Shown here: piece after piece, positions 31,320 to 40,336 of the stretch
How the letters are laid out: each line of letters begins with the position of its first letter
Position numbering within the stretch: the first letter of the stretch is position 1
Assembly: GCA_020850755.1 (NCBI GenBank)
Contig: JADZEB010000037.1
Coordinates: 20,422 to 84,421, forward strand
DNA from: Alphaproteobacteria bacterium
Lineage (GTDB): Bacteria > Pseudomonadota > Alphaproteobacteria > Acetobacterales > Acetobacteraceae
Length of the DNA stretch: 64,000 nucleotides
Direction of reading: 5' to 3'
Translations under genes and position numbers: made by a program
Notes under the pieces: model-generated
Seen by the model: the letters and a program-made list of their open reading frames with translations, nothing else
The model's database searches: none
What the model was told of the DNA's origin: nothing

Positions 31320-31450
31320 TTGCAGAAACCTATACGAGTGCACCCAAGCACGTCAACCGATTGGTGTAGTGGTTTACAATTCGCGTCTGAATATGTGCGT
31401 GTCAACATCCACAATGTTAGAGCGTCTCAAATTCAGAAAGTTCGTTTAAT
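31320..31450. promoter_or_regulatory. AT-rich island upstream of the xre gene with candidate sigma-70 promoters (minus strand)
   Basis: On the minus strand TTGACG (31356-31351), a 16-base spacer and TATAGG (31334-31329) form a good sigma-70 promoter about 120 bases upstream of the xre ATG. A perfect TTGACA (31405-31400) lies further upstream with only a weak -10. This is the most AT-rich stretch of the window between lnt and xre. Confidence 0.55.
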
Positions 31451-33104
31451 GACTTGATCCAAGCGGTATCCGGCGCCGCCCGAGCCAAAGCCCAAGGCCG
31501 TAGACCAGACCCGCCAGCAGGAGAGGAATCCATGTCCCCCATTGCGCGAAGAGGGTGGGGGGCAGTGCGCCCGGCAGGGGAGCCTCGACCACGCCGGTCT
31601 GGTTGAGGCCGAGACTCGCCACCACGCGCCCGCGCGCGTCGAACACGGCCGAGATGCCGGTATTTGCGGCGCGCGCCATCGGCAGCCCCTCCTCGACCGC
31701 ACGCAGACGCGCCGCCGCGAGATGCTGGTAGGGGCCCGAGGAGGTGCCGAACCAGGCATCGTTGGTGACATTGACGATCCAGCCCGGCCGTTCGGCCCGG
31801 CTCACCACCGCGCCGGGGAAGATCGCCTCGTAGCAGATCAGCGCCGAGAAGGGCGGCAGGCCGGGCACGCGCAGCGTCTCCTGGCCCGGTCCGGCGCTGA
31901 AATCGAGCCCGCCGCGCACGATCGTGCCGAAGGGCAGAAGCCAGCGCAGCGGCACATACTCGCCGAACGGCACGAGGTGGGACTTGTCGTAGCGGGCCCG
32001 TATCTCGCCTGCCCGGTCGATCGCATAGAGGCTATTCCAGAGCTGGATGCGCGGATTGCCGCCCGGATTGCCGCCCGGATTGCCGCCCGGATTGCTGGCC
32101 GGATTGCTGGCCGGCTCGCGCTCGGCCACCCGCACCGAGCCGGCGAGCAGCACGGCGCGCTCAGGCAGGGCCTGGGCGGCGAGCGCGCGCGCCTGCGGCA
32201 CGGTCTCGAGCGGATAGGGCGAGGCGGTTTCCGGCCAGATCACGGCCAGGAGCGCGCCCTCGGGCGGGGTGCTGCCGGCCTGGGTCAGCATCAGGTGGCG
32301 GCGGAAATTGCGCAGCCGCACCTCGTCTTCCCATTTCTGCTCCTGCGGCACGTTGCCCTGCACCAGCCGCAGGACGGGGCCGGGCGGCTCGGGTTCCTCG
32401 GGCCAGAGGCGGGCAAGGCCGATGCCGAGCCCGGCGAGCAGGATCGCGCCGGCGCAGGCAGCGAGGCGGCGGGCGGAGGCGGGCGGCGCCTGCTCCGGCG
32501 TCTGGTCTGGTGCCGGGGCCACCAGCAATGCGGGCAGCCCGGCCAGGATCATGGTCGCGAGCGACAGGCCGTAGGCGCCGACCAGTGCCGCACCTTGCAG
32601 CGGCAAGGCGTCGAAGGCCCAGACGGTGCCGATCAGGTTCCAGGGAAAGCCGGTGAACAGGACGCCGCGCAGCATCTCGCCCAGCGTCCAGGCCCCGGCC
32701 AGCGCCAAGAGGCGCGGCAGGCCGGCCGGGGCCAGCCAGGCGGCAGCCACGCCGGCGGCGAGGAACAGGGCGAGGCCCGCCGCGATCGCCGGCACCGCGA
32801 TCGGCACCAGCCAGAAGAAGCGCTCGGCCTCGTGCAGGATGGCGAAGGTGATCCAGTAGAGCCCGGCCAGGAAGAAGCCGAGCCCGAACCAGAAGCCGGT
32901 GGCGAAGGCCCCGCGCAGGCTGGTCCGCCCGTCGAGCAGGAACAGGAGGCCCGGCACCGAGAGCCACAGCACCGGCACGGCGAAGACCGGCGGCAGGGCG
33001 AGCGCGGCCAGCGCGCCGAGCCCGAAGCCGGTCGCAGCACCACGCCAGCCGGTGCGGCTGGAAAGATGGCGGCGGGCGCGGGCGGCGAGGGCGGCGAGGC
33101 TCAT
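31446..33104 (-). CDS. lnt: Apolipoprotein N-acyltransferase
   Basis: A 552-residue inner-membrane enzyme that adds the third acyl chain to lipoproteins. The N-terminal half has about six membrane helices. The nitrilase-like periplasmic domain shows the catalytic triad: Glu in WPETAS (about residue 288), Lys in YDKSHLVPFGEYVP (about 373) and Cys in ALICYEAIFPG (about 422). ATG 33104 gives the usual N terminus; the frame stays open to 33212. An insertion of NPAS/NPGG repeats from a 12-bp minisatellite (about 32053-32112) lies between the Glu and Lys motifs, in a loop of the soluble domain. A diverged copy of the first 20 codons lies 230 bp upstream. Confidence 0.95.
   Translation of the reverse strand: MSLAALAARARRHLSSRTGWRGAATGFGLGALAALALPPVFAVPVLWLSVPGLLFLLDGRTSLRGAFATGFWFGLGFFLAGLYWITFAILHEAERFFWLVPIAVPAIAAGLALFLAAGVAAAWLAPAGLPRLLALAGAWTLGEMLRGVLFTGFPWNLIGTVWAFDALPLQGAALVGAYGLSLATMILAGLPALLVAPAPDQTPEQAPPASARRLAACAGAILLAGLGIGLARLWPEEPEPPGPVLRLVQGNVPQEQKWEDEVRLRNFRRHLMLTQAGSTPPEGALLAVIWPETASPYPLETVPQARALAAQALPERAVLLAGSVRVAEREPASNPASNPGGNPGGNPGGNPRIQLWNSLYAIDRAGEIRARYDKSHLVPFGEYVPLRWLLPFGTIVRGGLDFSAGPGQETLRVPGLPPFSALICYEAIFPGAVVSRAERPGWIVNVTNDAWFGTSSGPYQHLAAARLRAVEEGLPMARAANTGISAVFDARGRVVASLGLNQTGVVEAPLPGALPPTLFAQWGTWIPLLLAGLVYGLGLWLGRRRIPLGSSH
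32053..32112. repeat. 12-bp minisatellite inside lnt
   Basis: About five GGATTGCCGCCC-type units keep the frame and encode NPGG/NPAS repeats in the nitrilase domain. Confidence 0.85.
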
Positions 33105-33210
33105 CGCGCCCGTCCCGTCTGTCGGTCCGGGCCGCGGGCCAGGTCCCGGCCTGCTCCGGCCCGGAGGCGGCGGGCGCCGTTGCCGGCGCGGGTCACGGGC
33201 CGCTTCGCCC

Positions 33211-33334
33211 ACTCATGGTGCCCGCCGGCGCCCCGTGCCAAGGCATCAGGCGTGGGTCCATGCGCCTCTGCGCGCCAGCCGGAGCGGTGGGCGAGATGGC
33301 GGCGGGCGCGGGCGGCGAAGGCGGCGAGGTTCAT
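33211..33334 (-). pseudogene. Diverged duplicate of the lnt 5' end
   Basis: Bases 33273-33334 match 33043-33104 (the first 62 bases of lnt on the minus strand) with about seven mismatches, including a 25-bp identical core. Read from an ATG at 33334 it gives MNLAAFAARARRHL against the real MSLAALAARARRHL. After about 20 codons the similarity stops and no membrane helix follows, so it is not a functional gene. Confidence 0.65.
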
Positions 33335-33659
33335 GGCCGGCCCTGCCGGGCGCGAAATCGGCGAAATGCCCCGCGCGCGGCAGCATTCGTGGAGGCCAGG
33401 GCTGCGCTGCGGTGCCGTCCGGCGCGGCTGCGATGCTGGCGCGTGCTGCCGATCTGGGCCGCTCGTGGCACGTCTCGTTCCCTTCGCTCGTTGGCGCGGC
33501 AACGCCGCCCTTCGCCGGCGCAGGAGCAAACACGCCAAGCCGTTCCGCCGCAAGGGCGCCGTCGCGGCCCGGCCGCGCCACCCGGCCAGGGGCGCATCGG
33601 CTGGCCCGGGCGAAACGGGCGCTGTGCCGGGGCGGGCATCGTTCCGGCGGGCGTGACGC
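33335..33659. other. Intergenic region between corC and the lnt remnant
   Basis: These 325 bases carry no gene that can be supported, no terminator and no obvious promoter. All open frames are short, Arg/Ala-rich and without motifs. Confidence 0.6.
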
Positions 33660-34607
33660 TCAGTCCTCGGCCGGGGCGGAGGGGCGGGCCGGAGGGCGGG
33701 TCAGGCGGAGCCTTCGCACCCGGCGCGGATCGGCATCGAGGATGCGGAACTCGGCGCCCGACGGGTGGGTGATGACCTCGCCCTTGGTCGGCACCCGGCC
33801 GGCCAGCGCCGTGACCAGCCCGGCGACGGTCTCGATGTCGGCGTCGCGCTCCTCGCGCGTGAGGAGCGCGCCGAAACGCGATTCGAAATCCTCGACCGTC
33901 AGCCTTCCGTCGAGATCGGCGGTGCCGTCGATGCGCTCCACCACCAGCGGGCCGCCCACCTCGTCATGCTCGTCGGCGATGTCGCCCACGATCTCCTCGA
34001 CCAGGTCCTCGATCGTCACCAGCCCGTCGATGCCGCCGAACTCGTCCACCACCAGCGCCAGGTGCGTGCGCTTGAGCCGCATCTCCAGCAGCAGGTCCAG
34101 CACCGGCATGGATGGGGCCACGAACAAGGGCTTGCGCAGGATCGCGGTGAGCTTCTCCTGCCCGCCGCGTGCCTGCGCGGCGATGACGTCCTTGACATGG
34201 ACGAAGCCTGTCACCTCGTCGAGCGTCTCGCGATAGATCGGCACGCGGCTGTGCGCCTCGCGCGCGAGGAAGCGGATCGCGGCATCGACCGTGGTGCCTT
34301 CCTCCAGCGCGATGATGTCGGTGCGCGGCACCATCGCGTCGAAGGCGCGCACGTTGCGCAGGCGCAGCACGTTGGCGATCAGCGCACGCTCATGCGGGTC
34401 GATCGGCGAGGGCTCGCCATTGGCGGTGCCGTCGCCGGCCTCTTCGCGCCCCTCGATCAGGTCCTCGATCTGCTCGCGCAGCTGGTCCTCGGCGGCGCGC
34501 GCCCGGCGCACGCCGCGCAGCCGCTCGCGCAGGCGCGCGAGCAGGCCGGGCCTTTCGGCCTCCGCTCCCGGGTTCGAGGCAAGGGCGGGCGGCGGATCGT
34601 TGCTCAT
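33660..34607 (-). CDS. corC: CorC/HlyC-type protein with CBS pair
   Basis: A 315-residue cytoplasmic protein: a short N-terminal helix, two CBS motifs ([67 protein letters not shown]) and a C-terminal CorC/HlyC domain ([26 protein letters not shown]). Relatives are linked to magnesium/cobalt efflux and bind adenine nucleotides. It overlaps the ybeY stop by four bases. The ybeY-corC-lnt order is widely conserved and suggests a link to envelope and ribosome maturation genes rather than haemolysis. Confidence 0.93.
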   Translation of the reverse strand: MSNDPPPALASNPGAEAERPGLLARLRERLRGVRRARAAEDQLREQIEDLIEGREEAGDGTANGEPSPIDPHERALIANVLRLRNVRAFDAMVPRTDIIALEEGTTVDAAIRFLAREAHSRVPIYRETLDEVTGFVHVKDVIAAQARGGQEKLTAILRKPLFVAPSMPVLDLLLEMRLKRTHLALVVDEFGGIDGLVTIEDLVEEIVGDIADEHDEVGGPLVVERIDGTADLDGRLTVEDFESRFGALLTREERDADIETVAGLVTALAGRVPTKGEVITHPSGAEFRILDADPRRVRRLRLTRPPARPSAPAED

Positions 34608-35332
34608 GGTCTCCGTCTCTTTGGTGGCGAGGGCGCGGCGGCGGTCGCCGCGTAGGGATCGGCCACGCCAAGGCCGGCCAGGATGGCGCGTTCGCGCCCC
34701 TCCATGCGCCGGGCGCGGGATGGCGTGTCATGGTCGGCGCCGCAGAGATGCAGGACGCCATGCACGACCATGTGGACGAGGTGGTGCGCGGGCGCCTTGC
34801 CCAGGGCGGCGGCTTCGCGCAGCACGGTCTCGCGCGCGATCGCGATGTCGCCGAGCTGCGCCGCGGCGGGGGGTGCCGGGAAGGACAGCACGTTGGTGGG
34901 CTTGTCGATGCCGCGATGGCGGCGGTTGAGCGCGCGCAGGGCGGCATCGTCGGCCAGCAGCACCGAAAGCCCCTTGCTGGCGCGCGCTCCGGCGGCAAGC
35001 GCCGCCTGTGCCGCGCGCGCGACCAGCAACGCCGGCGCTGGCACGGCGCGGCGCCAGCCGGGATCGGCCAGCACCACCTCGATCGCCGCATCCGCCAGGG
35101 GTCGGCGCGCCGCGCGCGATCGCGGGCGCGCGCGTCTACTGCCTTCGGGCTGCGCCGCCTTCTCGGCCGTGGCGGGCCTGGCGGAAGCTGCCGCCTGCGC
35201 CCCGTCGGCCCCCGCGCCGCGCCGTGCCGCGGCCGGCTTGCGGGCCGGTCCGCGTGGCCGCAGCGAACGGCTCCCCGCACGGGCACGACCCGCGCGGGGG
35301 CGGCCAGAGCAGGGGCTACTTGGTCCCGGCAT
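34604..35332 (-). CDS. ybeY: Endoribonuclease YbeY
   Basis: A 242-residue protein if ATG 35332 is used, overlapping the phoH stop by 17 bases. The conserved metalloprotein core is the last 150 residues: [35 protein letters not shown], and the three-His zinc site [11 protein letters not shown] (family HGxLHLxGYDH). It acts in 16S rRNA 3' processing and ribosome quality control. The first 90 residues are Arg/Ala/Pro-rich and not part of the family, so a later start is possible. Most of its length excess over the usual 150-180 residues is this segment. Confidence 0.9.
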   Translation of the reverse strand: MPGPSSPCSGRPRAGRARAGSRSLRPRGPARKPAAARRGAGADGAQAAASARPATAEKAAQPEGSRRARPRSRAARRPLADAAIEVVLADPGWRRAVPAPALLVARAAQAALAAGARASKGLSVLLADDAALRALNRRHRGIDKPTNVLSFPAPPAAAQLGDIAIARETVLREAAALGKAPAHHLVHMVVHGVLHLCGADHDTPSRARRMEGRERAILAGLGVADPYAATAAAPSPPKRRRP

Positions 35333-36437
35333 CGCCGCCCTCGCTGGCGCGTGCGCGCGCCCCGCCGCGTGCGGTCGTGCGGTTCCGCGCTTCCTGCGCG
35401 TCATAGGCCTCGACGATGCGCGTGACCAGCGGATGGCGCACCACGTCGCGGTTGGAGAAATGCACCATCGCTACGCCCTTGACCTGGGCCAGCGTCTCCA
35501 CCGCATCGCGCAGGCCCGAGCGCTGGCCGGGCGGCAGGTCGATCTGCGACAGATCGCCGGTCACCGCCATGCGGCTGTTCTCGCCCAGCCGTGTCAGGAA
35601 CATCTTCATCTGCGTCGTGGTGGTGTTCTGCGCCTCGTCGAGGATGACATAGGCATTGGCCAGCGTGCGCCCGCGCATGAAGGCCAGGGGCGCGATCTCG
35701 ATCTCGCCCGCGCTCAGCCGGCGCACCACCTGCTCGCCCGGCAGCATGTCGTAGAGCGCGTCATAGAGCGGGCGCAGATAGGGGTCGATCTTCTCGCGCA
35801 GGTCGCCGGGCAGGAAGCCGAGCCGTTCGCCGGCCTCCACCGCCGGGCGCGAGAGCACGATGCGATCGACCTGCCCGCCCAGCAGCATCGACACCGCCTG
35901 GGCCACCGCGAGATAGGTCTTGCCGGTGCCGGCGGGGCCGAGCCCGAACACCAGCTCGTTGGCGGCGAGCGCGCGCAGATAGTCGGCCTGCACCGGCGAG
36001 CGCGGCGCGATCAGGGCCTTGCGCGTGCGGATCACCGGCATCTCCGCCTCCGCTGCCGCGGGCGGCGCGCCTTGCGCCTCGCGGCGCAGCATCGCGGGCG
36101 CCGCCTCGGCGTCGGGCGCGGCGGCGGCAACGCCCGCGCGCGCCTCGCGCCGCCCCTCGGCCATGCGCAAGGCGGCGTCCACCTCGGCCGGGCCGACCGG
36201 CTGGCGGCGTTCGAGCTGGCGCCAGAGCGACAGGAGCGCCGCATGCGCCGTATCGACATCATCCGCCGCGCCGGCGATTTCCAGGCGGTTGCCGCGCGAG
36301 GAAAGCTGCACCTCGAGCTGCTGCTCGATCCGCGTCAGGTAGCGGTCATGCTCGCCATAGAGCAGCGGCAACAGGGCGTTGTCGTCGAACTGGAGATAGA
36401 CCGATTTGCGCTCGGTCGCGGCGGGGTTCGCTCTCAC
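35316..36437 (-). CDS. phoH: PhoH-like ATPase (YbeZ)
   Basis: A 373-residue protein starting at GTG 36437, overlapping the miaB stop by four bases (GTGA). An N-terminal KH-like part ([16 protein letters not shown]) is followed by the ATPase domain. Motifs are [13 protein letters not shown] near residue 165, [28 protein letters not shown] (Walker B) and GDLSQIDLP. It is the usual partner of YbeY, encoded next, and probably an RNA-linked NTPase. Confidence 0.94.
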   Translation of the reverse strand: MRANPAATERKSVYLQFDDNALLPLLYGEHDRYLTRIEQQLEVQLSSRGNRLEIAGAADDVDTAHAALLSLWRQLERRQPVGPAEVDAALRMAEGRREARAGVAAAAPDAEAAPAMLRREAQGAPPAAAEAEMPVIRTRKALIAPRSPVQADYLRALAANELVFGLGPAGTGKTYLAVAQAVSMLLGGQVDRIVLSRPAVEAGERLGFLPGDLREKIDPYLRPLYDALYDMLPGEQVVRRLSAGEIEIAPLAFMRGRTLANAYVILDEAQNTTTTQMKMFLTRLGENSRMAVTGDLSQIDLPPGQRSGLRDAVETLAQVKGVAMVHFSNRDVVRHPLVTRIVEAYDAQEARNRTTARGGARARASEGGDAGTK

Positions 36438-37909
36438 GCGCAGGCACGCTCCTCCGACAGAAGCCGCCCGGCCAGGCTGTTCGGATGGGCGGCGGTGATG
36501 CGCACCGGCGCCACGGTGCCGATCACCGTCTGCGGGCCGAACAGGTGCACCGGTTGCAGATAGGGGCTGCGCCCGACCACCTGGCCGGGGTGGCGGCCGG
36601 GCTTGTCGAACAGCACCGGCAGGACGCGGCCTTCCTGGGCGGCGTTGAAGGCGTGCTGCTGCTCCGTCAGCAGCGCCTGCAGGCCGGCAAGCCGCGCCTC
36701 CTTCTCGGCCTCGGCGACCTGGGCGGGGGCGGCGGCGGCGGGCGTGCCGGGGCGGGGCGAGAACTTGAAGCTGAAGGCCTGGGCGAAGCCCACGCGGCGC
36801 ACCAGCGCCAGCGTTGCCGCGAAATCGGCCTCGCTCTCGCCCGGATGGCCGACGATGAAATCCGAGGACAAGGCGAGGTCGGGGCGGGCGGCGCGCAGCC
36901 GCTCGACCAGGCGCAGATAGTCGGCGGCGGTATGGCGGCGGTTCATCGCCGCCAGCACGCGGTCCGAGCCCGACTGCACCGGCAGGTGCAGGAAGGGTTG
37001 CAGCGCCGCCACCTCGGCATGGGCGGCGATGAGCTCCTCGTCCATGTCGCGCGGGTGGCTGGTGGTGTAGCGGATGCGCGCCAGCCCCTCGATCTCCGCC
37101 AGTGCGCGGATCAGCCGGCCGAGGCCCCATTCGCGCCCGTCCGGCCCCTCGCCGTGATAGGCGTTGACGTTCTGGCCGAGGAGCGTGATCTCGCGCGCCC
37201 CGCGCGCCACCAGGTCTTGCGCCTCGGCCAGCAGCTTGGCCGCGGGGCGGGAGAATTCGGCCCCCCGCGTATAGGGCACGACGCAGAAGGCGCAGAACTT
37301 GTCGCAGCCCTCCTGCACCGTGAGGAAGGCAGAGATGCCGGCGGGCGCGTCGGTGCCGGGCAGGAAGTCGAACTTGTCCTCGGCCGGGAAGTCGGTGGCG
37401 ACGATGCCGCGCCCGGCGCGGGCGGGGCGGCGCGAACCCGCGGCAGCGCCCTCGGCCGCGCTCTCCTCCTTGCCGTCGGCGGCGCGATGGGCGCGCGCGA
37501 TCAGCTCGGGCAGGCGGTGATAGACCTGGGGGCCGACGACGATATCGACGTAAGGGGCGCGCGCCGTGATCTCGGCGCCCTCGGCCTGGGCGACGCAGCC
37601 GGCGACCGCGATCAGCATCCGCGCCCCCGCGGCCGCGCGCGCCTCCTTGAGCGGGCGCAGCCGGCCGAGTTCGGAGAACAGCTTCTCGGCCGCCTTCTCG
37701 CGGATGTGGCAGGTGTTGAGCAGGATCATGTCGGCGCCGTCCGGCCGGTCGGCCGGGGCATAGCCGAGCGGGGCGAGCAGCTCGGTCATGCGCGCGGAAT
37801 CATAGACGTTCATCTGGCAGCCCCAGGTCTGCACATAGAGCCGCTTCTTGTTGCCGGCGGCGGCGGCAGGACCAGGGGGGGTGGGCAGGGGCGTGGCGAT
37901 GTCGGTCAT
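36434..37909 (-). CDS. miaB: tRNA-2-methylthio-N6-dimethylallyladenosine synthase
   Basis: A 491-residue radical-SAM methylthiotransferase acting on A37 of tRNAs. The N-terminal UPF0004 domain carries three cluster Cys ([25 protein letters not shown]). The radical-SAM site is [17 protein letters not shown] near residue 203. [11 protein letters not shown] and [11 protein letters not shown] follow, with a C-terminal TRAM domain ([13 protein letters not shown]). A short Ala/Pro insertion lies around residues 145-170. It starts the miaB-phoH-ybeY-corC run. Confidence 0.96.
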   Translation of the reverse strand: MTDIATPLPTPPGPAAAAGNKKRLYVQTWGCQMNVYDSARMTELLAPLGYAPADRPDGADMILLNTCHIREKAAEKLFSELGRLRPLKEARAAAGARMLIAVAGCVAQAEGAEITARAPYVDIVVGPQVYHRLPELIARAHRAADGKEESAAEGAAAGSRRPARAGRGIVATDFPAEDKFDFLPGTDAPAGISAFLTVQEGCDKFCAFCVVPYTRGAEFSRPAAKLLAEAQDLVARGAREITLLGQNVNAYHGEGPDGREWGLGRLIRALAEIEGLARIRYTTSHPRDMDEELIAAHAEVAALQPFLHLPVQSGSDRVLAAMNRRHTAADYLRLVERLRAARPDLALSSDFIVGHPGESEADFAATLALVRRVGFAQAFSFKFSPRPGTPAAAAPAQVAEAEKEARLAGLQALLTEQQHAFNAAQEGRVLPVLFDKPGRHPGQVVGRSPYLQPVHLFGPQTVIGTVAPVRITAAHPNSLAGRLLSEERACA

Positions 37910-38371
37910 CGTGATGCGGGTCGGGCTCCGACCGGATGGTTGCGGTGCTGGCGGGGCGCGGCGATGGCGGCGCCGGAGGTGCAGGCACGCCCGCCCACCC
38001 GCACCCGGCGACGGGGCGGTATGCAATGGGGCGGACGGGGCCCTGGGTCAAGCACGATGACGCAGCAGGGCCGGTCCTGGGGGCTCGATCCGTTCACGGC
38101 CGCAACCACGCCAAGGCCGCCATATCGGGGGCGCCCTTGTCAACCATGATCCGACGACCGGCCCGCCCCGGGTGCGGCGGCGGCTGCGGCGGCGGGGGAG
38201 GCGGGCGAGGCGGCAGCCCCTCCGGCCGGGGCTGCGGGTTTGTCTGTCGGCGGCGCGGGCGCCAGCGACGGCGTGGCCGCGGCGGGCGCCGGGGCCGGGG
38301 CCGGGGCGGGGGCGGGGGCCACGACCGGCAAAGGTCCGGCGGGTCCGAAGGCGATGGTGGCGGCGCCAGCC
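37910..38371. other. Low-complexity region between olsA and miaB
   Basis: In these 462 bases the only structured signal is a minus-strand frame of 79 codons (ATG 38379 to 38140) that overlaps the olsA stop and is almost all Ala and Pro. It contains PPTDKPA, echoing PPTDNPA of the olsA C terminus, so it may be a decayed or frameshifted copy of the olsA 3' end. I do not call it a gene. Confidence 0.45.
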
Positions 38372-39979
38372 TCAGCCATCGCCGGCACCGCGAACCGGGA
38401 TCGTGGCCGACCGTGCCAGGGACGCCTGTGCCAGGGATGCCTGTGCCAGGGACGCCTGTGCCAGGGATGCGGTGGCGCCGGCGGGGTTGTCGGTCGGTGG
38501 CGCGGGCGACGCTGCCGCGTCGCCGCCCAGCCCGGACCCGGCCCGCTCCGGAACCCCCTGCCCTGCGGCCCCCTGCCCTGCGGCCCCCTGCCCTGCGGCC
38601 CCCTGCCCTGCGGCCCCCTGCCCTGCGCCTGCCGTTTCGGCTCCCGCCTTTTCAGCTCCTCCCTGGTCGGCGCCGGGGGGCTCCATGCCCGTAGCGGCCG
38701 TCGCCTCGGGCCCTGGCCGCGGGGTGGCATCGAGCGGCGCCAGCGGATGGCCCATCCGTGCCGCCGCCGCGCCCTCGGCCACCACCCGCGACACCGCCTC
38801 GGCCAGCGCCTTGCGCGAGGGGAAGGCGGCCGGGTCGATCGGCGCGTGCAGAACGATCGAGGCCCGCATCGAGGCGAAGCCCAACATGCGCAGGGCGTGG
38901 GGGCCGAGATCGACATCGGCATACCAGGCGAACATCGGCGCGAGACGCCGACCCGCCGGCAGCCCGTCGAGCCGGTCATAGACGATCGAGACCGGCTGCA
39001 CCGTGGGCAGGCGCGCGGCCTCGGCCGCGCCGTTCTCGCCTGCCCGTGCCTCGCCTGCCCGTGCCTCGCCTGCCCGTGCCTCGCCCGCGCGCGCCTCGGC
39101 CACCGCCAGGAAGGAGGAGCGGAATGGCAGCACCCGGACATGGTCCGAGGTAGTGCCTTCCGGGAACAGGATCAGGCTGTCGCCCTGCGCCAGGCGCTGC
39201 TCCATCTCGCTGCGCTCGCGCCCCGTGTCCGAGCGCCGGCGCGAGACGAACACGGTGCGCCCGAGCCGCGCCACCGTGCCCACCAGAGGCCAGCCATTGA
39301 TCTCTGCCTTGGAGACGAAGTTCGCCTCCAGCACGCCGCCGAGGGCGAGGATGTCGAGATAGCTGGTGTGGTTGGAGAGATAGAGCACCGGCCCGCCGCC
39401 GGCCGGGCGGCCAACGATGTTGAGCCGGAGCCCGATGATGCGGCAGAGCGTGCGGTGATAGAGCCGGGCGAAGCGGCGCGGGGGCGTGCCGCCGATCGCC
39501 ACCAGCACCGCCTGCACCGGTATGCAGAGGAGCGTCCAGAGCGCCGCCACCGGCACGCGCCAGGCGATGCGCAATGCGGCGCGCAGGCCACGGCCGACGC
39601 GCGCCGGCTCGTCCATCGGGCCACCGGGAGCGGCGGCGGCGATGCGTGCGCGCCAATCGAGCTTTCGGTCGGGGCGCAGGAGGCGCGGCTTGAGCCGGCG
39701 CAGGGGCTTGCTGGCGCGCAAAGCCGATATGCCCGCGGCGATCCCGGCGCCCGCTGCGGTGCCTGCGGCGGTGGGGATGGCGCTGCCGCCTGCGGCGGTG
39801 GGGATGGCGCTGCCGCCTGCGGCGGCGGGGATGGCGCTGCCGCCTGCGGCGGCGGGGATGGCGCTGCCGCCTGCGGCGGCGGTCGGCGGCGTGGCCGTCA
39901 GTGCCACGGAGCCCGGCGGCGGGGCGTCCGGGGTGGCGTGAGCCGAATCCGACGGGGAGGGCGGCGCAGCGTCAGGCAT
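38372..39979 (-). CDS. olsA: Lyso-ornithine lipid O-acyltransferase (PlsC family) with repeat-expanded ends
   Basis: A 535-residue protein whose PlsC core (about residues 140-330) carries the acyltransferase motifs YLSNHTSYLD near residue 200, VFVSRRRSDTG, ILFPEGTTSD near 270 and VQPVSIVYDRLDG. A hydrophobic segment (VAALWTLLCIPVQAVLVAIGG) precedes it. As the gene following an OlsB-type gene it most likely adds the second acyl chain to lyso-ornithine lipid at the inner membrane. A role as 1-acyl-glycerol-3-phosphate acyltransferase cannot be excluded. Four separate tandem arrays enlarge it: GGSAIPAAA at the N terminus, EARAG in the core, AGQGA and ASLAQ at the C terminus. The core is normal, the extensions are not. 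Confidence 0.8.
   Translation of the reverse strand: MPDAAPPSPSDSAHATPDAPPPGSVALTATPPTAAAGGSAIPAAAGGSAIPAAAGGSAIPTAAGGSAIPTAAGTAAGAGIAAGISALRASKPLRRLKPRLLRPDRKLDWRARIAAAAPGGPMDEPARVGRGLRAALRIAWRVPVAALWTLLCIPVQAVLVAIGGTPPRRFARLYHRTLCRIIGLRLNIVGRPAGGGPVLYLSNHTSYLDILALGGVLEANFVSKAEINGWPLVGTVARLGRTVFVSRRRSDTGRERSEMEQRLAQGDSLILFPEGTTSDHVRVLPFRSSFLAVAEARAGEARAGEARAGEARAGENGAAEAARLPTVQPVSIVYDRLDGLPAGRRLAPMFAWYADVDLGPHALRMLGFASMRASIVLHAPIDPAAFPSRKALAEAVSRVVAEGAAAARMGHPLAPLDATPRPGPEATAATGMEPPGADQGGAEKAGAETAGAGQGAAGQGAAGQGAAGQGAAGQGVPERAGSGLGGDAAASPAPPTDNPAGATASLAQASLAQASLAQASLARSATIPVRGAGDG
38413..38630. repeat. Two 15-bp minisatellites at the 3' end of olsA
   Basis: GTGCCAGGGACGCCT occurs four times (38413-38472, encoding ASLAQ). 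CCCTGCCCTGCGGCC occurs five times (38556-38630, encoding AGQGA). Both keep the reading frame. Confidence 0.9.
39036..39095. repeat. 15-bp minisatellite in the olsA core
   Basis: TCGCCTGCCCGTGCC occurs three times, then one diverged unit. It encodes EARAG repeats placed between the FPEGTT motif and the following conserved strand. Confidence 0.88.
39762..39872. repeat. 27-bp minisatellite at the 5' end of olsA
   Basis: Four units of CCTGCGGCGG(T/C)GGGGATGGCGCTGCCG encode nine-residue GGSAIPAAA repeats near the N terminus. Confidence 0.88.
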
Positions 39980-40336
39980 GGTGGCTATCCTAGCCCCAGC
40001 AGGCACCGGGCGCGAGACGGGCGTAGGGTCGGGACCGAAGGTGGCGGGCGGCATGGGCGCGGCGGAGCAGACGGAGAGGCAGGCCGGCAGGCGGTTGGAA
40101 CCCCGGCCGATCGGCGCAGTCCGCGGCCGGCATGCCGGCCGCGCGACGGCCGGCTCCTGCCTCCGGTTGGAGGGCCAGGCCGGCTCGCTTGGCGGCCCGC
40201 TTGTTGGCCCCGGGGCCGCCCCGGCAGTCGTCGCGGTGCGGCCGGGTTGCGATGCTCCGGCCGGCGGCTGCGCCCTGGCCGTTCGCCGCCGGCCCGCTTC
40301 CCGCTGTCCCGCTTGCCGCCGGCCCGCTGTCCGCAG
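39980..40336. other. olsB-olsA intergenic region with a 20-bp perfect palindrome
   Basis: No gene is supported in these 357 bases. At 40123-40142 lies the perfect palindrome GCGGCCGGCATGCCGGCCGC. Several further GGCC-rich inverted repeats surround it. It could be an operator, a transcript-stabilising hairpin or chance in GC-rich DNA. Confidence 0.45.

Noticed and set aside
38140..38379. A 79-codon gene overlapping the olsA stop.
   Set aside because: Almost pure Ala/Pro, no ribosome-binding site beyond the overlap, and it resembles a decayed copy of the olsA C terminus.
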